A DNA stretch of 64,000 nt from Streptacidiphilus anmyonensis (GTDB lineage: Bacteria > Actinomycetota > Actinomycetes > Streptomycetales > Streptomycetaceae), in NCBI RefSeq assembly GCF_000787855.1, contig NZ_BBPQ01000004.1:211803-275802 (forward strand), written 5' to 3'. Of this stretch, positions 8,796 through 16,586 are shown piece by piece (the stretch's first letter is position 1; each line of letters opens with the position of its first letter). The notes beneath the pieces were generated by a model. That model saw nothing but the letters and a program-made list of their open reading frames with translations. It did no database searches and was not told the DNA's origin. The position numbers and the translations under genes are program-made.

Positions 8796-9881
8796 ATGGC
8801 TACCACCGTGCTCCCGAGGCCGCTCACCAGGCGGTTCGCCGACCGTCCCCTGATCGAGGCGGCAGGCCGCTTCGGGCCGAACTGGTACGCCGCGGTGATG
8901 GGCACCGCGATCGTCGCCAACGGCGCGCACGTGCTGCCGGGCGGCGTGCCGGCGCGGTTCGCGGAGCTGTTCTGGGTGCTGGGCTTCGCGGGGCTGCTCG
9001 CGCTGGCCGGGATCCGGCTCGTGGGCCGTCTGCACCACGCCCGGGTCCGGCCGCTGGACGACCCCACCGTCGCGGTCTTCCTCGGCTGCCCGCCGATGGC
9101 CCTGATGGCCGTGGGCTTCGGCGCGCTGGGGGCGGGCGAGCCGCTGCTCGGCCCCGGTCCCGCGGTGGCCCTGGACGCCGTGCTGTGGACCCTGGGCACG
9201 CTCTACGGGCTCTGGGCGGCCGGGACGGTGCTGTTCCGGCTGACGACGCGCTACGAGGTCAGCTGGGCGGACGCCGCGCCCACCTGGCTGCTGCCCGTGG
9301 TCGCCCCCATGGTCTCCGCCGCGCTCGGCCCGGCGCTGATCCCCCATCTGCCCGCCGGGCAGGCGCAGCAGACGATGCTGCTGGCGTGTGTGGCCATGTT
9401 CGGGATGAGTCTCGTCGCGGTGCTGATGCTGCTGCCGACGCTGTGGGGCCGGCTCGCGCACGAGGGTCCGCTGCCGCCCGCGCTGATCCCCACGCTCTTC
9501 CTGGTGCTGGGCCCGCTCGGCCAGTCGGTCACGGCCGTGACCCAGTTCGCGGCGCACGGGCCCGCGGTCTTCGCCGGGTTCGCGCTGCTCTACGGCGTGC
9601 CGGTGTTCGGCTTCGCGCTGCTGTGGCTCGCCGTGGCGGCCGCGGCGAGTGTGCGCGGCCTGCGTCGCGGGATGCCGTTCGCGATGACCTGGTGGGCGTA
9701 CACCTTCCCGGTCGGCACCTGCGTCACCGGTGCGGCCGGCCTCTATGCCCGCACCGGGGCGGATGCCTTCGCGGTGGCGTCGGTGGCGCTCTACGTGCTG
9801 CTGCTCGCGGCCTGGGCCGTGGCGGCGGTGCGCACGGCCCGGTCGCTGCCGGCGTTCGTCAGGACGCCTCGGGGTAGGTGA
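8796..9881 (+). CDS. TDT-family (TehA/Mae1/SLAC1-like) transporter
   Basis: 361 residues from the ATG at 8796, chosen for the strong GGAGGGTGGAG ribosome-binding site; the frame is open much further upstream but only antisense to lysR. The sequence shows ten hydrophobic segments and the family opening FGPNWYAAVMGTAIVAN. Members are anion channels or carriers for C4-dicarboxylates, tellurite, sulfite or nitrate in the plasma membrane. The divergent LysR gene suggests control by an organic or inorganic anion. The 3' end overlaps the convergent next gene by 23 bases. Confidence 0.82.
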   Translation: MATTVLPRPLTRRFADRPLIEAAGRFGPNWYAAVMGTAIVANGAHVLPGGVPARFAELFWVLGFAGLLALAGIRLVGRLHHARVRPLDDPTVAVFLGCPPMALMAVGFGALGAGEPLLGPGPAVALDAVLWTLGTLYGLWAAGTVLFRLTTRYEVSWADAAPTWLLPVVAPMVSAALGPALIPHLPAGQAQQTMLLACVAMFGMSLVAVLMLLPTLWGRLAHEGPLPPALIPTLFLVLGPLGQSVTAVTQFAAHGPAVFAGFALLYGVPVFGFALLWLAVAAAASVRGLRRGMPFAMTWWAYTFPVGTCVTGAAGLYARTGADAFAVASVALYVLLLAAWAVAAVRTARSLPAFVRTPRGR

Positions 9882-10407
9882 GGGAGGTGTCCGCCCAGTC
9901 GAGCGCGGTGATGATCGTGTGACGCAGCTGCTGGTCGGTCCAGCTGGTGTCGAACTCCAGCGGCAGCACCGGGGAGACCTCCTCCAGCGTGGAGATCATC
10001 GGGCTGTGGGCGACGGCCTTGTCGACCAGCAGCACGACCGGCTTGCGCAGCGCGGTGGCCCAGCCGAGCTCCATGCCGACCCCGGCCGACAGCGGCGAGC
10101 CGACGTAGGCGATGGCCAGGTCCGCGGACTGCATCGCCCGGAACGCGGAGGGGACGCGCAGTCCGATGCCGACGCCGCGGGTGGTCCACACGTCGTCGTG
10201 GTGCGTGCTGAACACGCTCACGCCGGCGTCGAGCAGGGCCTCGCGCAGGGCCGATATCTTGCCGCGCAGGGCCAGGCTGAAGACGCCGTCGGCGGGACCG
10301 GTGAGGCGAAGCGACGGGGCGGCCAGAAAGACGCGCATGGTGCGGCGTGCGTCGGCCGCGAGCTCCGCGTCGGACAGCTCGGTCATCACGATCGGCTCCA
10401 TCGACAT
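9859..10407 (-). CDS. Nucleoside 2-deoxyribosyltransferase-like protein
   Basis: 182 residues; a second Met at residue 8 (MTELSD) could be the true start. The core VFLAAPSL, a middle THHDDVW, then SADLAIAYVGSPLSAGVGMELGWA and RKPVVLLVD follow the order of nucleoside 2-deoxyribosyltransferase-like Rossmann folds. There, an Asp after the second strand and a Glu in the MELG helix bind or attack the ribose. In that family the G-x-x-x-E-x-G helix carries the nucleophile, and here GVGMELG fits. The length is slightly above that of a typical NDT. Related folds act in nucleotide salvage, antibiotic biosynthesis and NAD-cleaving defence proteins, and neighbours do not settle the role. The 5' side has a 7-bp dyad (10417-10442). 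Confidence 0.6.
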   Translation of the reverse strand: MSMEPIVMTELSDAELAADARRTMRVFLAAPSLRLTGPADGVFSLALRGKISALREALLDAGVSVFSTHHDDVWTTRGVGIGLRVPSAFRAMQSADLAIAYVGSPLSAGVGMELGWATALRKPVVLLVDKAVAHSPMISTLEEVSPVLPLEFDTSWTDQQLRHTIITALDWADTSLTYPEAS

Positions 10408-10416
10408 GGTTGACCG

Positions 10417-10442
10417 CGCAACGACAACTCCCGTACGTTGCG
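10417..10442. promoter_or_regulatory. Inverted repeat upstream of the deoxyribosyltransferase-like gene
   Basis: The perfect 7-bp arms CGCAACG (10417-10423) and CGTTGCG (10436-10442) are 12 bases apart. They begin 10 bases upstream of the start codon of the minus-strand gene, a position suited to an operator or a leader hairpin. Confidence 0.35.
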
Positions 10443-10588
10443 GGATGAGTGTTGCTCAGTCAGACGGGGGAATCAGGTGCCGGCGCCGGCAACCCTTGGG
10501 GGGATGCTTCGATGGTGCTGGGGAGAACACGTGAGCGTCCAGGGTCGCCCTGTGACATCAAACTGCCGAGCGGTGGCACGAGAGGGCA

Positions 10589-11608
10589 TCAGCGCTCGTC
10601 GTCCCGCTGCTTCAGCAGGCCCAGCTGAGCTGCGCGCACCCCGGCCTCGAAGCGGCTCTCGGCGCCGAGCTCCTGCATCAGGGCGGAGATGTGGCGGCGA
10701 CAGGTCCGCACCGACATCCCGAGTCTGCGGGCGACGACCTCGTCCTTGAGCCCCTGGGCCAGCAGCTCCAGCAGCGATCGGCGCAGGTCGTCGGAGACGT
10801 TCTGGTAGCCGGGTCCCTCCACCAGGAACGGGGTGGAGGCGATCCAGAACTGTTCGAAGAGCGCGCACAGGAAGGAGGTGAGCACCGGCTCGCGCACGAC
10901 GACCGCGCCGGGCGGCTGGTTGGCCTGGCTGCGCTTCGGTATGAAGGCCACTTCGCGGTCGAAGATGAACATCCGCTCCGGCAGCTGGTCGACGGTGCGG
11001 ATCTCGGCACCGGACTCCACCATGGCGCTCACGTACGAGCGCATGCTGAGCTGGGTGCGGGTCGTGTGCTGGTAGAGCATCCGGAACCGGACGCCGCGCT
11101 GGGCGATGCTGAGATCGAGCGGGAGCGTCCGCTGGAGCGTTCCCGGGTCGCGCTTGCCGCCTGGTTGGACGGTCATCAGGTCCCGGGAGCACTTGTTGGC
11201 CGCCTGGTTGATCAGCAGCTGGACCTCGGCCGGATCGGTGATGATCTCCAGGCCCCCGGTGGCCGGCCCCGAGATCGTGCGACCCAGGTAGGCGGGCATG
11301 AGCTGGAGGAGGCGTTCCCGGGTGCCGTCCACGGCGGTCCGGTAGTTGCGGATCGTTTCTTCCAGAGGCTGAGCGAGTCTGGTCGCCGCAAGTTCGGGAT
11401 TGACCGGAACCAGTCGATCGTCGGCGCCGGAGACGCGTTGCAGGAGGCAGTGGGCCAGGAGTTCGTCGCGACACAGGGCGATCCCGTCGTCGGTCAGTCC
11501 GGTGACCTCGGCCGCCGATTCCGGCAGGAATTCGCCCTCGGCCAGCGCTTGCATGTAGATCGCGACCGCGTCAGGGCTGAGCGGGGCCGGCAGCTGCGGG
11601 CTCGTCAT
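10589..11608 (-). CDS. LuxR-type regulator with N-terminal sensor-like region
   Basis: 339 residues. The C-terminal 65 residues are a LuxR/GerE helix-turn-helix (LLELLAQGLKDEVVARRLGM followed by SVRTCRRHISALMQELGAES). The N-terminus (SPDAVAIYMQALAEGEFLPE) resembles a TrmB-like winged-helix segment, followed by a long middle region containing MLYQHTTRTQ and VAFIPKR that is typical of many streptomycete orphan LuxR proteins. No receiver or ATPase domain is present. The gene is divergent from a 48-codon secreted-peptide gene starting at 11806, with 197 bases between the starts. This makes the peptide a plausible ligand or target of the regulator (inference). Confidence 0.82.
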   Translation of the reverse strand: MTSPQLPAPLSPDAVAIYMQALAEGEFLPESAAEVTGLTDDGIALCRDELLAHCLLQRVSGADDRLVPVNPELAATRLAQPLEETIRNYRTAVDGTRERLLQLMPAYLGRTISGPATGGLEIITDPAEVQLLINQAANKCSRDLMTVQPGGKRDPGTLQRTLPLDLSIAQRGVRFRMLYQHTTRTQLSMRSYVSAMVESGAEIRTVDQLPERMFIFDREVAFIPKRSQANQPPGAVVVREPVLTSFLCALFEQFWIASTPFLVEGPGYQNVSDDLRRSLLELLAQGLKDEVVARRLGMSVRTCRRHISALMQELGAESRFEAGVRAAQLGLLKQRDDER

Positions 11609-11664
11609 GGGCGATATGCCAATCTCGTCCGGTTTTATCCTGTGGCCACTTCAGGTCTGGTCAC

Positions 11665-11684
11665 TTGTTGCCACTATCGAACAA
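11665..11684. promoter_or_regulatory. Dyad in the luxR/peptide intergenic region
   Basis: TTGTT (11665-11669) and AACAA (11680-11684) form a dyad with a 10-base centre. It is the clearest symmetric element in the 197-base divergent region and the best visible candidate for the binding site of the LuxR-type regulator. The evidence is only positional. Confidence 0.3.
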
Positions 11685-11805
11685 CGACTCGGGCCAGATC
11701 CGTACCCCATTGTGGTGGATGGCCTCCCTCCGTTCGGGTGGCTGTCTGTCGATATCAAGGCATGAACGGCCCGGTTCATCGCCCTGTCAGGAGAGGGAGT
11801 GCTCC

Positions 11806-11952
11806 GTGCGTCGTACGTCGCATCGTTCGTTGTGGAGAGTTGCTCTCGCCGGGGGTGTCGCCGTTCTGGCTCTCTTCCTCAGCGCCGGTGCAGCTTCGGC
11901 TGACCTGGGCTGGGACGGCGGCCACATGACGGCTGCCACCGTGCACCCGTAG
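11806..11952 (+). CDS. Small secreted peptide precursor (48 aa), candidate signalling peptide
   Basis: A GTG start follows a good ribosome-binding site, GGAGAGGGAG, 6 bases upstream. The product has a classical signal peptide: basic n-region (Arg 2, 3, 7 and 11), hydrophobic core VALAGGVAVLALFL, and cleavage motif ASA at residues 30-32. Cleavage would release only 16 residues, DLGWDGGHMTAATVHP, with no cysteines, so it is neither a disulfide-rich toxin nor a lanthipeptide. Two strong hairpins follow the stop codon. It lies divergent to the LuxR-type gene. I do not recognise the family. The architecture (regulator plus minimal exported peptide) suggests extracellular signalling; a bacteriocin is the alternative. 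Confidence 0.7.
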   Translation: MRRTSHRSLWRVALAGGVAVLALFLSAGAASADLGWDGGHMTAATVHP

Positions 11953-11964
11953 CCCCGCGAGTCT

Positions 11965-11993
11965 CCCCGGTCGATCCTCCTCGACGACCGGGG
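11965..11993 (+). terminator. First terminator hairpin after the peptide gene
   Basis: Perfect 9-bp arms CCCCGGTCG (11965-11973) and CGACCGGGG (11985-11993). It starts 13 bases after the peptide stop codon. Confidence 0.65.
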
Positions 11994-12001
11994 TCTGCAA
12001 A

Positions 12002-12041
12002 GACCGAGGGACCGTGCCTCCCCGGACACGGTCCCTCGGTC
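12002..12041. terminator. Second, very strong hairpin (15-bp perfect stem)
   Basis: The arm at 12002-12016 is exactly complementary to 12027-12041, with a 10-base loop. It sits between the peptide gene and the convergent hspR end (12084), so it probably terminates transcription from both sides. Confidence 0.75.
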
Positions 12042-12083
12042 ATGCCTGCGTACGCGTCAGGCCGCCCACCACGGGGCTGGCTG

Positions 12084-12542
12084 CTACCGCACGCCGCCGT
12101 CCGGGCGCGGCTTCGGGCGCCAGACGACCAGGGCGGAACTCTGCTGGTACGGCACCAGGTCGCGCCGGTACGAGGCGTGCACCGCGGCGGCCGCGGCCTC
12201 CGCGGCGCCCTGGAGCTCGGCCACGCGCGACTGGAGCGCGGCGACCTGGTTCTCCAGCTCGATGATGCGCTTGATGCCCGCGAGGTTGATGCCCTCCTCC
12301 TGGGAGAGCCGCTGCACCTCGCGGAGCTGCTCGATGTCCCGCGCCGAGTAGCGGCGGCCGCGGCCGGCCGTGCGGTCGGGGGAGACGAGGCCGAGCCGGT
12401 CGTACTGCCGCAGCGTCTGCGGGTGCAGACCGCTCAGCTCCGCAGCCACGGAGATGACGTACACCGGGGTGTACTCCGTCAGGTGGTAGGCCGCTCTGCG
12501 GCCACCGCCGGGCCCGCCGGGGCCGTCCGTCACGCCTGGCAT
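12084..12542 (-). CDS. hspR: HspR, MerR-family heat-shock repressor
   Basis: 152 residues. The MerR winged helix is at about residues 22-90 (YVISVAAELSGLHPQTLRQY, GRRYSARDIEQL), followed by a coiled coil (IIELENQVAALQSRVAELQ). HspR represses dnaK operons in actinobacteria, using DnaK as co-repressor; heat titrates DnaK away and opens the promoter. It is the last gene of the operon dnaK-grpE-dnaJ-hspR and starts one base after the dnaJ stop. Two HAIR-like sites ahead of dnaK are its expected targets. Confidence 0.95.
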   Translation of the reverse strand: MPGVTDGPGGPGGGRRAAYHLTEYTPVYVISVAAELSGLHPQTLRQYDRLGLVSPDRTAGRGRRYSARDIEQLREVQRLSQEEGINLAGIKRIIELENQVAALQSRVAELQGAAEAAAAAVHASYRRDLVPYQQSSALVVWRPKPRPDGGVR

Positions 12543-12543
12543 C

Positions 12544-13716
12544 TCACGCCTCCTCCGCCGCCTTGAACAACGCCGACCGCGGGTCCTCCGCGGAGATCGC
12601 GTCGCGGTACTTCTCCAGGGCCTCCTTGGCCTCGCCCTCCGTCTTCGGAGGGACCGCCACCTCGACCGTCACCAGCAGGTCGCCACGCGTGCCGTCCTTG
12701 CGCACGGCGCCCTTGCCCCGAGCCCGCATGGTGAGGCCGTTGGCCGAGCCCGCGGGGAGCTTCATGGACACCGGCGGACCGCCGAGGGTCGGCACCCGGA
12801 TCGTGCCACCGAGCGCCGCCTCGGGGAAGGAGACCGGCACCGTCACCGTCAGATTGTCGCCGCGCCGCCCGAAGACCGGGTGCGGGGTGACGTGGACCGT
12901 CACGTACAGGTCGCCCGCGGGGCCGCCGCGCTCGCCCTGGGCGCCCTTGCCCTTGAGCCTGATCCGCTGGTCGTCGCCGACACCGGCCGGGATCCGCACC
13001 TGCATGGTGCGCGCCGAGGTGGCGCGCCCGCTGCCGTGGCAGACCTCGCACGGGTCGTCGACCAGCAGCCCGCGGCCCTTGCAGTCCCGGCAGGGCTCGC
13101 TGAGCGCGAAGTTGCCCTGGCCGCGGCTGACGTAGCCGGTGCCGACGCAGGTCGGACAGACGCGCGGGGTGGTGCCCGCCTTCGCGCCGGTGCCCGCGCA
13201 GGCCTTGCAGGCCGCCTGACTGGTCATCCGGATCGGGACCGTGGCGCCCTCGACCGCCTCGACGAAGCTGAGGGTCACCTCGGACTCCACGTCCGCGCCG
13301 CGCCGCGGCTGCGTCGTGGTGCCCCGGCCGCGGCCGCCGAAGAGGCCGCCGAACAGGTCCCCGACGCCGCCGCCGAAGCCGCCGCCGCTCTGCGTCGTGG
13401 TCTGGCCGGTGCCGCCGAAGAGGTCCCCGAGGTCGAAGTTGAAGCCGCCGCCCGCGCCGCCGGGGCGGAAGCCGCCGTTGGCGAAGAGCGCGCGCGCCTC
13501 GTCGTAGTCCTTGCGGCGCTTCTCGTCGGACAGGACGTCGTTGGCCTCGGAGATCTCCTTGAAACGCTCCTCGGCGGCCTTGTCGCCCTTGTTGGCGTCC
13601 GGGTGGTTCTCCCGGGCCAGCTTCCGGTAGGCCTTCTTGATCTCAGCGGTGGAGGCGTCCTTGGGCACGCCCAGGATCTTGTAGTAGTCCTTCTCCACGT
13701 AGTCCTTGCCGCTCAA
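12544..13716 (-). CDS. dnaJ: Chaperone protein DnaJ
   Basis: 390 residues. The J domain is at about 8-75, with the HPD tripeptide in ARENHPDANKGD, followed by a Gly/Phe-rich segment. Four zinc-binding CxxCxGxG repeats follow (CKACAGTG, CPTCVGTG, CRDCKGRG, CEVCHGSG), then the C-terminal substrate-binding domains. It delivers unfolded clients to DnaK and stimulates its ATPase. It is the third gene of the heat-shock operon, 93 bases after grpE. The length agrees with the actinobacterial DnaJ1 type that is cotranscribed with hspR. Confidence 0.97.
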   Translation of the reverse strand: MSGKDYVEKDYYKILGVPKDASTAEIKKAYRKLARENHPDANKGDKAAEERFKEISEANDVLSDEKRRKDYDEARALFANGGFRPGGAGGGFNFDLGDLFGGTGQTTTQSGGGFGGGVGDLFGGLFGGRGRGTTTQPRRGADVESEVTLSFVEAVEGATVPIRMTSQAACKACAGTGAKAGTTPRVCPTCVGTGYVSRGQGNFALSEPCRDCKGRGLLVDDPCEVCHGSGRATSARTMQVRIPAGVGDDQRIRLKGKGAQGERGGPAGDLYVTVHVTPHPVFGRRGDNLTVTVPVSFPEAALGGTIRVPTLGGPPVSMKLPAGSANGLTMRARGKGAVRKDGTRGDLLVTVEVAVPPKTEGEAKEALEKYRDAISAEDPRSALFKAAEEA

Positions 13717-13809
13717 CGCGCTCCCTCCTCACCACTTCTGATCACACGACCGAGGGCCGGCCGCCGCCGCCCGCACGAAGCGGTGCGGTCCGCGGCCGAC
13801 CCCGGTCGG

Positions 13810-14490
13810 TTACTTCTCGGTGTCACTCTCGTCCTTGGAGGCCTTGGCGCTCTTCGCGTCCTCGGCACCCTCGGCAGAGTCCCCGTTCGTCGCGTCCGAC
13901 TTCTCCTCGGCCGAGGAGGAGCCGCCCGGCTCCGGTTCGGCGACGGCCACCCGCGCCGGGCGGATGATCCGGTCGCCGATCTTGTACCCGGGCTGGAGGA
14001 TCTGCACGCAGGTCGTCTCCTCGACGTCCGGCGAGTAGCTGTGCATCAGCGCCTCGTGCAGCTGGGGGTCGAAGACCTCCCCCTGCTTGCCGAACTGCTG
14101 CAGGCCCAGCTTGGCGACGACCGTCTCCAGCGACTCGCCGACGGACTTGAAGCCGCCCGTCAGCTCCTCGTGGTCGCGGGCGCGGCCGATGTCGTCCAGG
14201 ACCGGGAGGAGGTTCTCCAGGATCGCCGCGACGGCGATCTCACGGACCGTCACCCGGTCGCGCTCGACGCGCTTGCGGTAGTTCTGGTACTCCGCCTGGA
14301 GCCGCTGAAGGTCAGCGGTGCGCTCGGCCAGCTGCTTGCGCAGGTCGGCGACGGACTCGGTGCCCGCCTCCGTCTCCTCCGCCGCGGCCGGGGCCGCGGC
14401 GGGCTTGCTGCCCGCCGCGCCCCGACCCTTGGCGGCCTTGCCGGAAGCGGCGCCGGGCTCCTCAGTGTTGCCCCGCGTCTCTTCCGTCAC
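13810..14490 (-). CDS. grpE: Nucleotide exchange factor GrpE
   Basis: 226 residues. A disordered Ala/Glu-rich N-terminus precedes the long helix [20 protein letters not shown], then the GrpE signature ([25 protein letters not shown]) and the small beta domain with [22 protein letters not shown] sequence. A C-terminal tail of about 40 acidic and Ser-rich residues is as usual in streptomycetes. It releases ADP from DnaK. It overlaps the dnaK stop by 4 bases, so the two are translationally coupled. Confidence 0.97.
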   Translation of the reverse strand: MTEETRGNTEEPGAASGKAAKGRGAAGSKPAAAPAAAEETEAGTESVADLRKQLAERTADLQRLQAEYQNYRKRVERDRVTVREIAVAAILENLLPVLDDIGRARDHEELTGGFKSVGESLETVVAKLGLQQFGKQGEVFDPQLHEALMHSYSPDVEETTCVQILQPGYKIGDRIIRPARVAVAEPEPGGSSSAEEKSDATNGDSAEGAEDAKSAKASKDESDTEK

Positions 14491-16340
14491 TTGGCACCGC
14501 CCTCGCGCTTCTCGTCGTCGACGATCTCGGCGTCCACGACGTCGTCCTCGACGTGGCCGTCGGCGTGCGGGGCGTCCTGCGGGCCACCGGCCGCGGCCGC
14601 ACCCTCGCCGGCCTGGGCGTACAGCGCCTGGCCGAGCTTCTGGGAGACGGTGGAGAGCTTCTCCGAGGCCTCGCGGATGGCCGCGCTGTCCTCGCCCTTC
14701 AGCTTCTCCTTGAGGTCGGCGACGGCGGCGCCCACCTCGTCCTTGATCTCGGCCGGGACCTTGTCCTCGTTGTCCTTGATGAACTTCTCGGTCGAGTAGA
14801 CGAGCTGCTCGGCGGTGTTGCGGGTCTCCGCGGCCTCGCGGCGGCGGTGGTCGTCCTCCGCGAACTGCTCGGCCTCGCGCATCATCCGCTCGATGTCCTC
14901 CTTGGGGAGGGCCGAGCCGCCGGTGACGGCCATGCGCTGCTCCTTGCCGGTACCGAGGTCCTTGGCGGAGACGTGCATGATGCCGTTGGCGTCGATGTCG
15001 AAGGTGACCTCGATCTGCGGGACGCCGCGCGGCGCCGGCGGCAGACCGGTCAGCTCGAACATGCCGAGCTTCTTGTTGTACGCCGCGATCTCGCGCTCGC
15101 CCTGGTAGACCTGGATCTGCACGGACGGCTGGTTGTCCTCTGCCGTGGTGAAGATCTCGGAGCGCTTGGTCGGGATCGTGGTGTTGCGCTCGATCAGCTT
15201 GGTCATGATGCCGCCCTTGGTCTCGATGCCGAGGGACAGCGGGGTGACGTCGAGCAGCAGGACGTCCTTGACCTCGCCCTTGAGGACACCGGCCTGGAGG
15301 GACGCGCCGATGGCGACGACCTCGTCCGGGTTCACGCCCTTGTTGGGCTCCTTGCCGCCGGTCAGCTCGCGGACGAGCTCGGCGACCGCCGGCATACGGG
15401 TGGAGCCGCCGACCATGACCACGTGGTCGATCTCGGACAGCGCGATGCCGGCGTCCTTGATGACGTTGTGGAACGGGGTCTTGCAGCGGTCCAGCAGGTC
15501 CGAGGTCAGCTGCTGGAACTGGGAGCGGGTGAGCTTCTCGTCCAGGTGCAGCGGGCCCTCGGCGGAGGCCGTGATGTAGGGCAGGTTGATCGTGGTCTCG
15601 CTGGAGGAGGAGAGCTCGATCTTGGCCTTCTCCGCCGCCTCGCGCAGACGCTGCAGCGCCATCTTGTCCTTGGACAGGTCGACGCCGTGGCCGTTCTGGA
15701 ACTGCTTGACCAGGTGGTCGACGACGCGCTGGTCCCAGTCGTCACCACCGAGGTGGTTGTCACCGTTGGTGGCCTTCACCTCGACGACGCCGTCGCCGAT
15801 CTCCAGCAGCGACACGTCGAAGGTGCCACCACCGAGGTCGAAGACCAGAATGGTCTGGTCGTCCTTGTCGAGACCGTAGGCCAGGGCGGCGGCGGTCGGC
15901 TCGTTGACGATGCGCAGGACGTTGAGGCCCGCGATCTCACCGGCCTCCTTCGTCGCCTGACGCTCGGAGTCGTTGAAGTACGCCGGCACGGTGATGACCG
16001 CGTCGGTGACCTTCTCGCCCAGGTAGGACTCGGCGTCGCGCTTCAGCTTCTGCAGCACGAAGGCCGAGATCTGCTGCGGCGTGAAGTCCTTGCCGTCGAG
16101 GTTGATCTTCCAGTCGGTGCCCATGTGGCGCTTCACGGACCGGATGGTGCGGTCAACGTTGGTGACCGCCTGTCGCTTGGCGACCTCGCCGACGAGGACC
16201 TCGCCGTTCTTCGCGAAGGCGACGACGGACGGTGTGGTCCGGGCGCCCTCGGCGTTGGTGATGACGGTGGGCTCACCGCCTTCGAGGACGCTGACGACAG
16301 AGTTCGTCGTACCGAGGTCGATTCCGACCGCACGAGCCAT
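14487..16340 (-). CDS. dnaK: Molecular chaperone DnaK (Hsp70)
   Basis: 617 residues starting [14 protein letters not shown]. The ATG at 16340 is chosen because GGAGGG lies just upstream (16348-16353); an in-frame TTG at 16355 would include that Shine-Dalgarno sequence in the gene. The ATPase domain has [19 protein letters not shown] and the [10 protein letters not shown] block; the substrate domain follows at about 385-505 and then the helical lid with an acidic end. It refolds proteins after heat stress and acts as co-repressor of HspR. It is the first gene of the operon, behind two HAIR-like sites. Confidence 0.98.
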   Translation of the reverse strand: MARAVGIDLGTTNSVVSVLEGGEPTVITNAEGARTTPSVVAFAKNGEVLVGEVAKRQAVTNVDRTIRSVKRHMGTDWKINLDGKDFTPQQISAFVLQKLKRDAESYLGEKVTDAVITVPAYFNDSERQATKEAGEIAGLNVLRIVNEPTAAALAYGLDKDDQTILVFDLGGGTFDVSLLEIGDGVVEVKATNGDNHLGGDDWDQRVVDHLVKQFQNGHGVDLSKDKMALQRLREAAEKAKIELSSSSETTINLPYITASAEGPLHLDEKLTRSQFQQLTSDLLDRCKTPFHNVIKDAGIALSEIDHVVMVGGSTRMPAVAELVRELTGGKEPNKGVNPDEVVAIGASLQAGVLKGEVKDVLLLDVTPLSLGIETKGGIMTKLIERNTTIPTKRSEIFTTAEDNQPSVQIQVYQGEREIAAYNKKLGMFELTGLPPAPRGVPQIEVTFDIDANGIMHVSAKDLGTGKEQRMAVTGGSALPKEDIERMMREAEQFAEDDHRRREAAETRNTAEQLVYSTEKFIKDNEDKVPAEIKDEVGAAVADLKEKLKGEDSAAIREASEKLSTVSQKLGQALYAQAGEGAAAAGGPQDAPHADGHVEDDVVDAEIVDDEKREGGAK

Positions 16341-16363
16341 CGTGGAACCCTCCAAGAGAGGAA

Positions 16364-16384
16364 GTTGAGCTGAACAGACTCAAG
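16364..16384. promoter_or_regulatory. HAIR-like HspR operator 1
   Basis: The plus strand reads GTTGAGC-N7-ACTCAAG, against the known HspR consensus CTTGAGT-N7-ACTCAAG: one arm is perfect and the other has two changes. It lies 24-44 bases upstream of the dnaK ATG. Confidence 0.85.
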
Positions 16385-16415
16385 AGTGCCTGACGCCTCG
16401 CGGTTCGTCAACAGA

Positions 16416-16436
16416 CATGAGTGGGCACGGCTCAAC
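16416..16436. promoter_or_regulatory. HAIR-like HspR operator 2
   Basis: The minus strand reads GTTGAGC-N7-ACTCATG, again 7-7-7 spacing and close to the HspR consensus. It is 52 bases (about five helical turns) from the first site, consistent with cooperative repression. Confidence 0.75.
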
Positions 16437-16543
16437 TTTATGTCGCCCCTACGCCGCATGGGCGGTCGTGCCGTATGTCACCCCTGCTTCGGCTGTGGAT
16501 CGTGTACGCGAATCGCTACGCTCGGCATGAACTGAGATAAGTT

Positions 16544-16556
16544 ACTACTGGGTAGT
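16544..16556. promoter_or_regulatory. Interrupted palindrome ahead of the Fe-S oxidoreductase gene
   Basis: ACTAC-TGG-GTAGT is a perfect 5-3-5 palindrome 31 bases before the ATG, inside the likely promoter or leader. It may be an operator for a TetR-type or similar regulator; no assignment is made. Confidence 0.35.
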
Positions 16557-16586
16557 TGTCGCTCCGTGGTCCTTTGAGGAGCCCGC

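Noticed and set aside
10505..10749. A small plus-strand frame starting after GGGGGG in the gap upstream of luxR's 3' end
   Set aside because: It quickly runs antisense into the LuxR-type gene with no signal peptide or motif, so translation is not supported.
11665..11805. A longer start (ATG at 11665) for the secreted-peptide gene
   Set aside because: The added 47 residues contain no sensible domain and would bury the signal peptide; the GTG at 11806 has the better ribosome-binding site.
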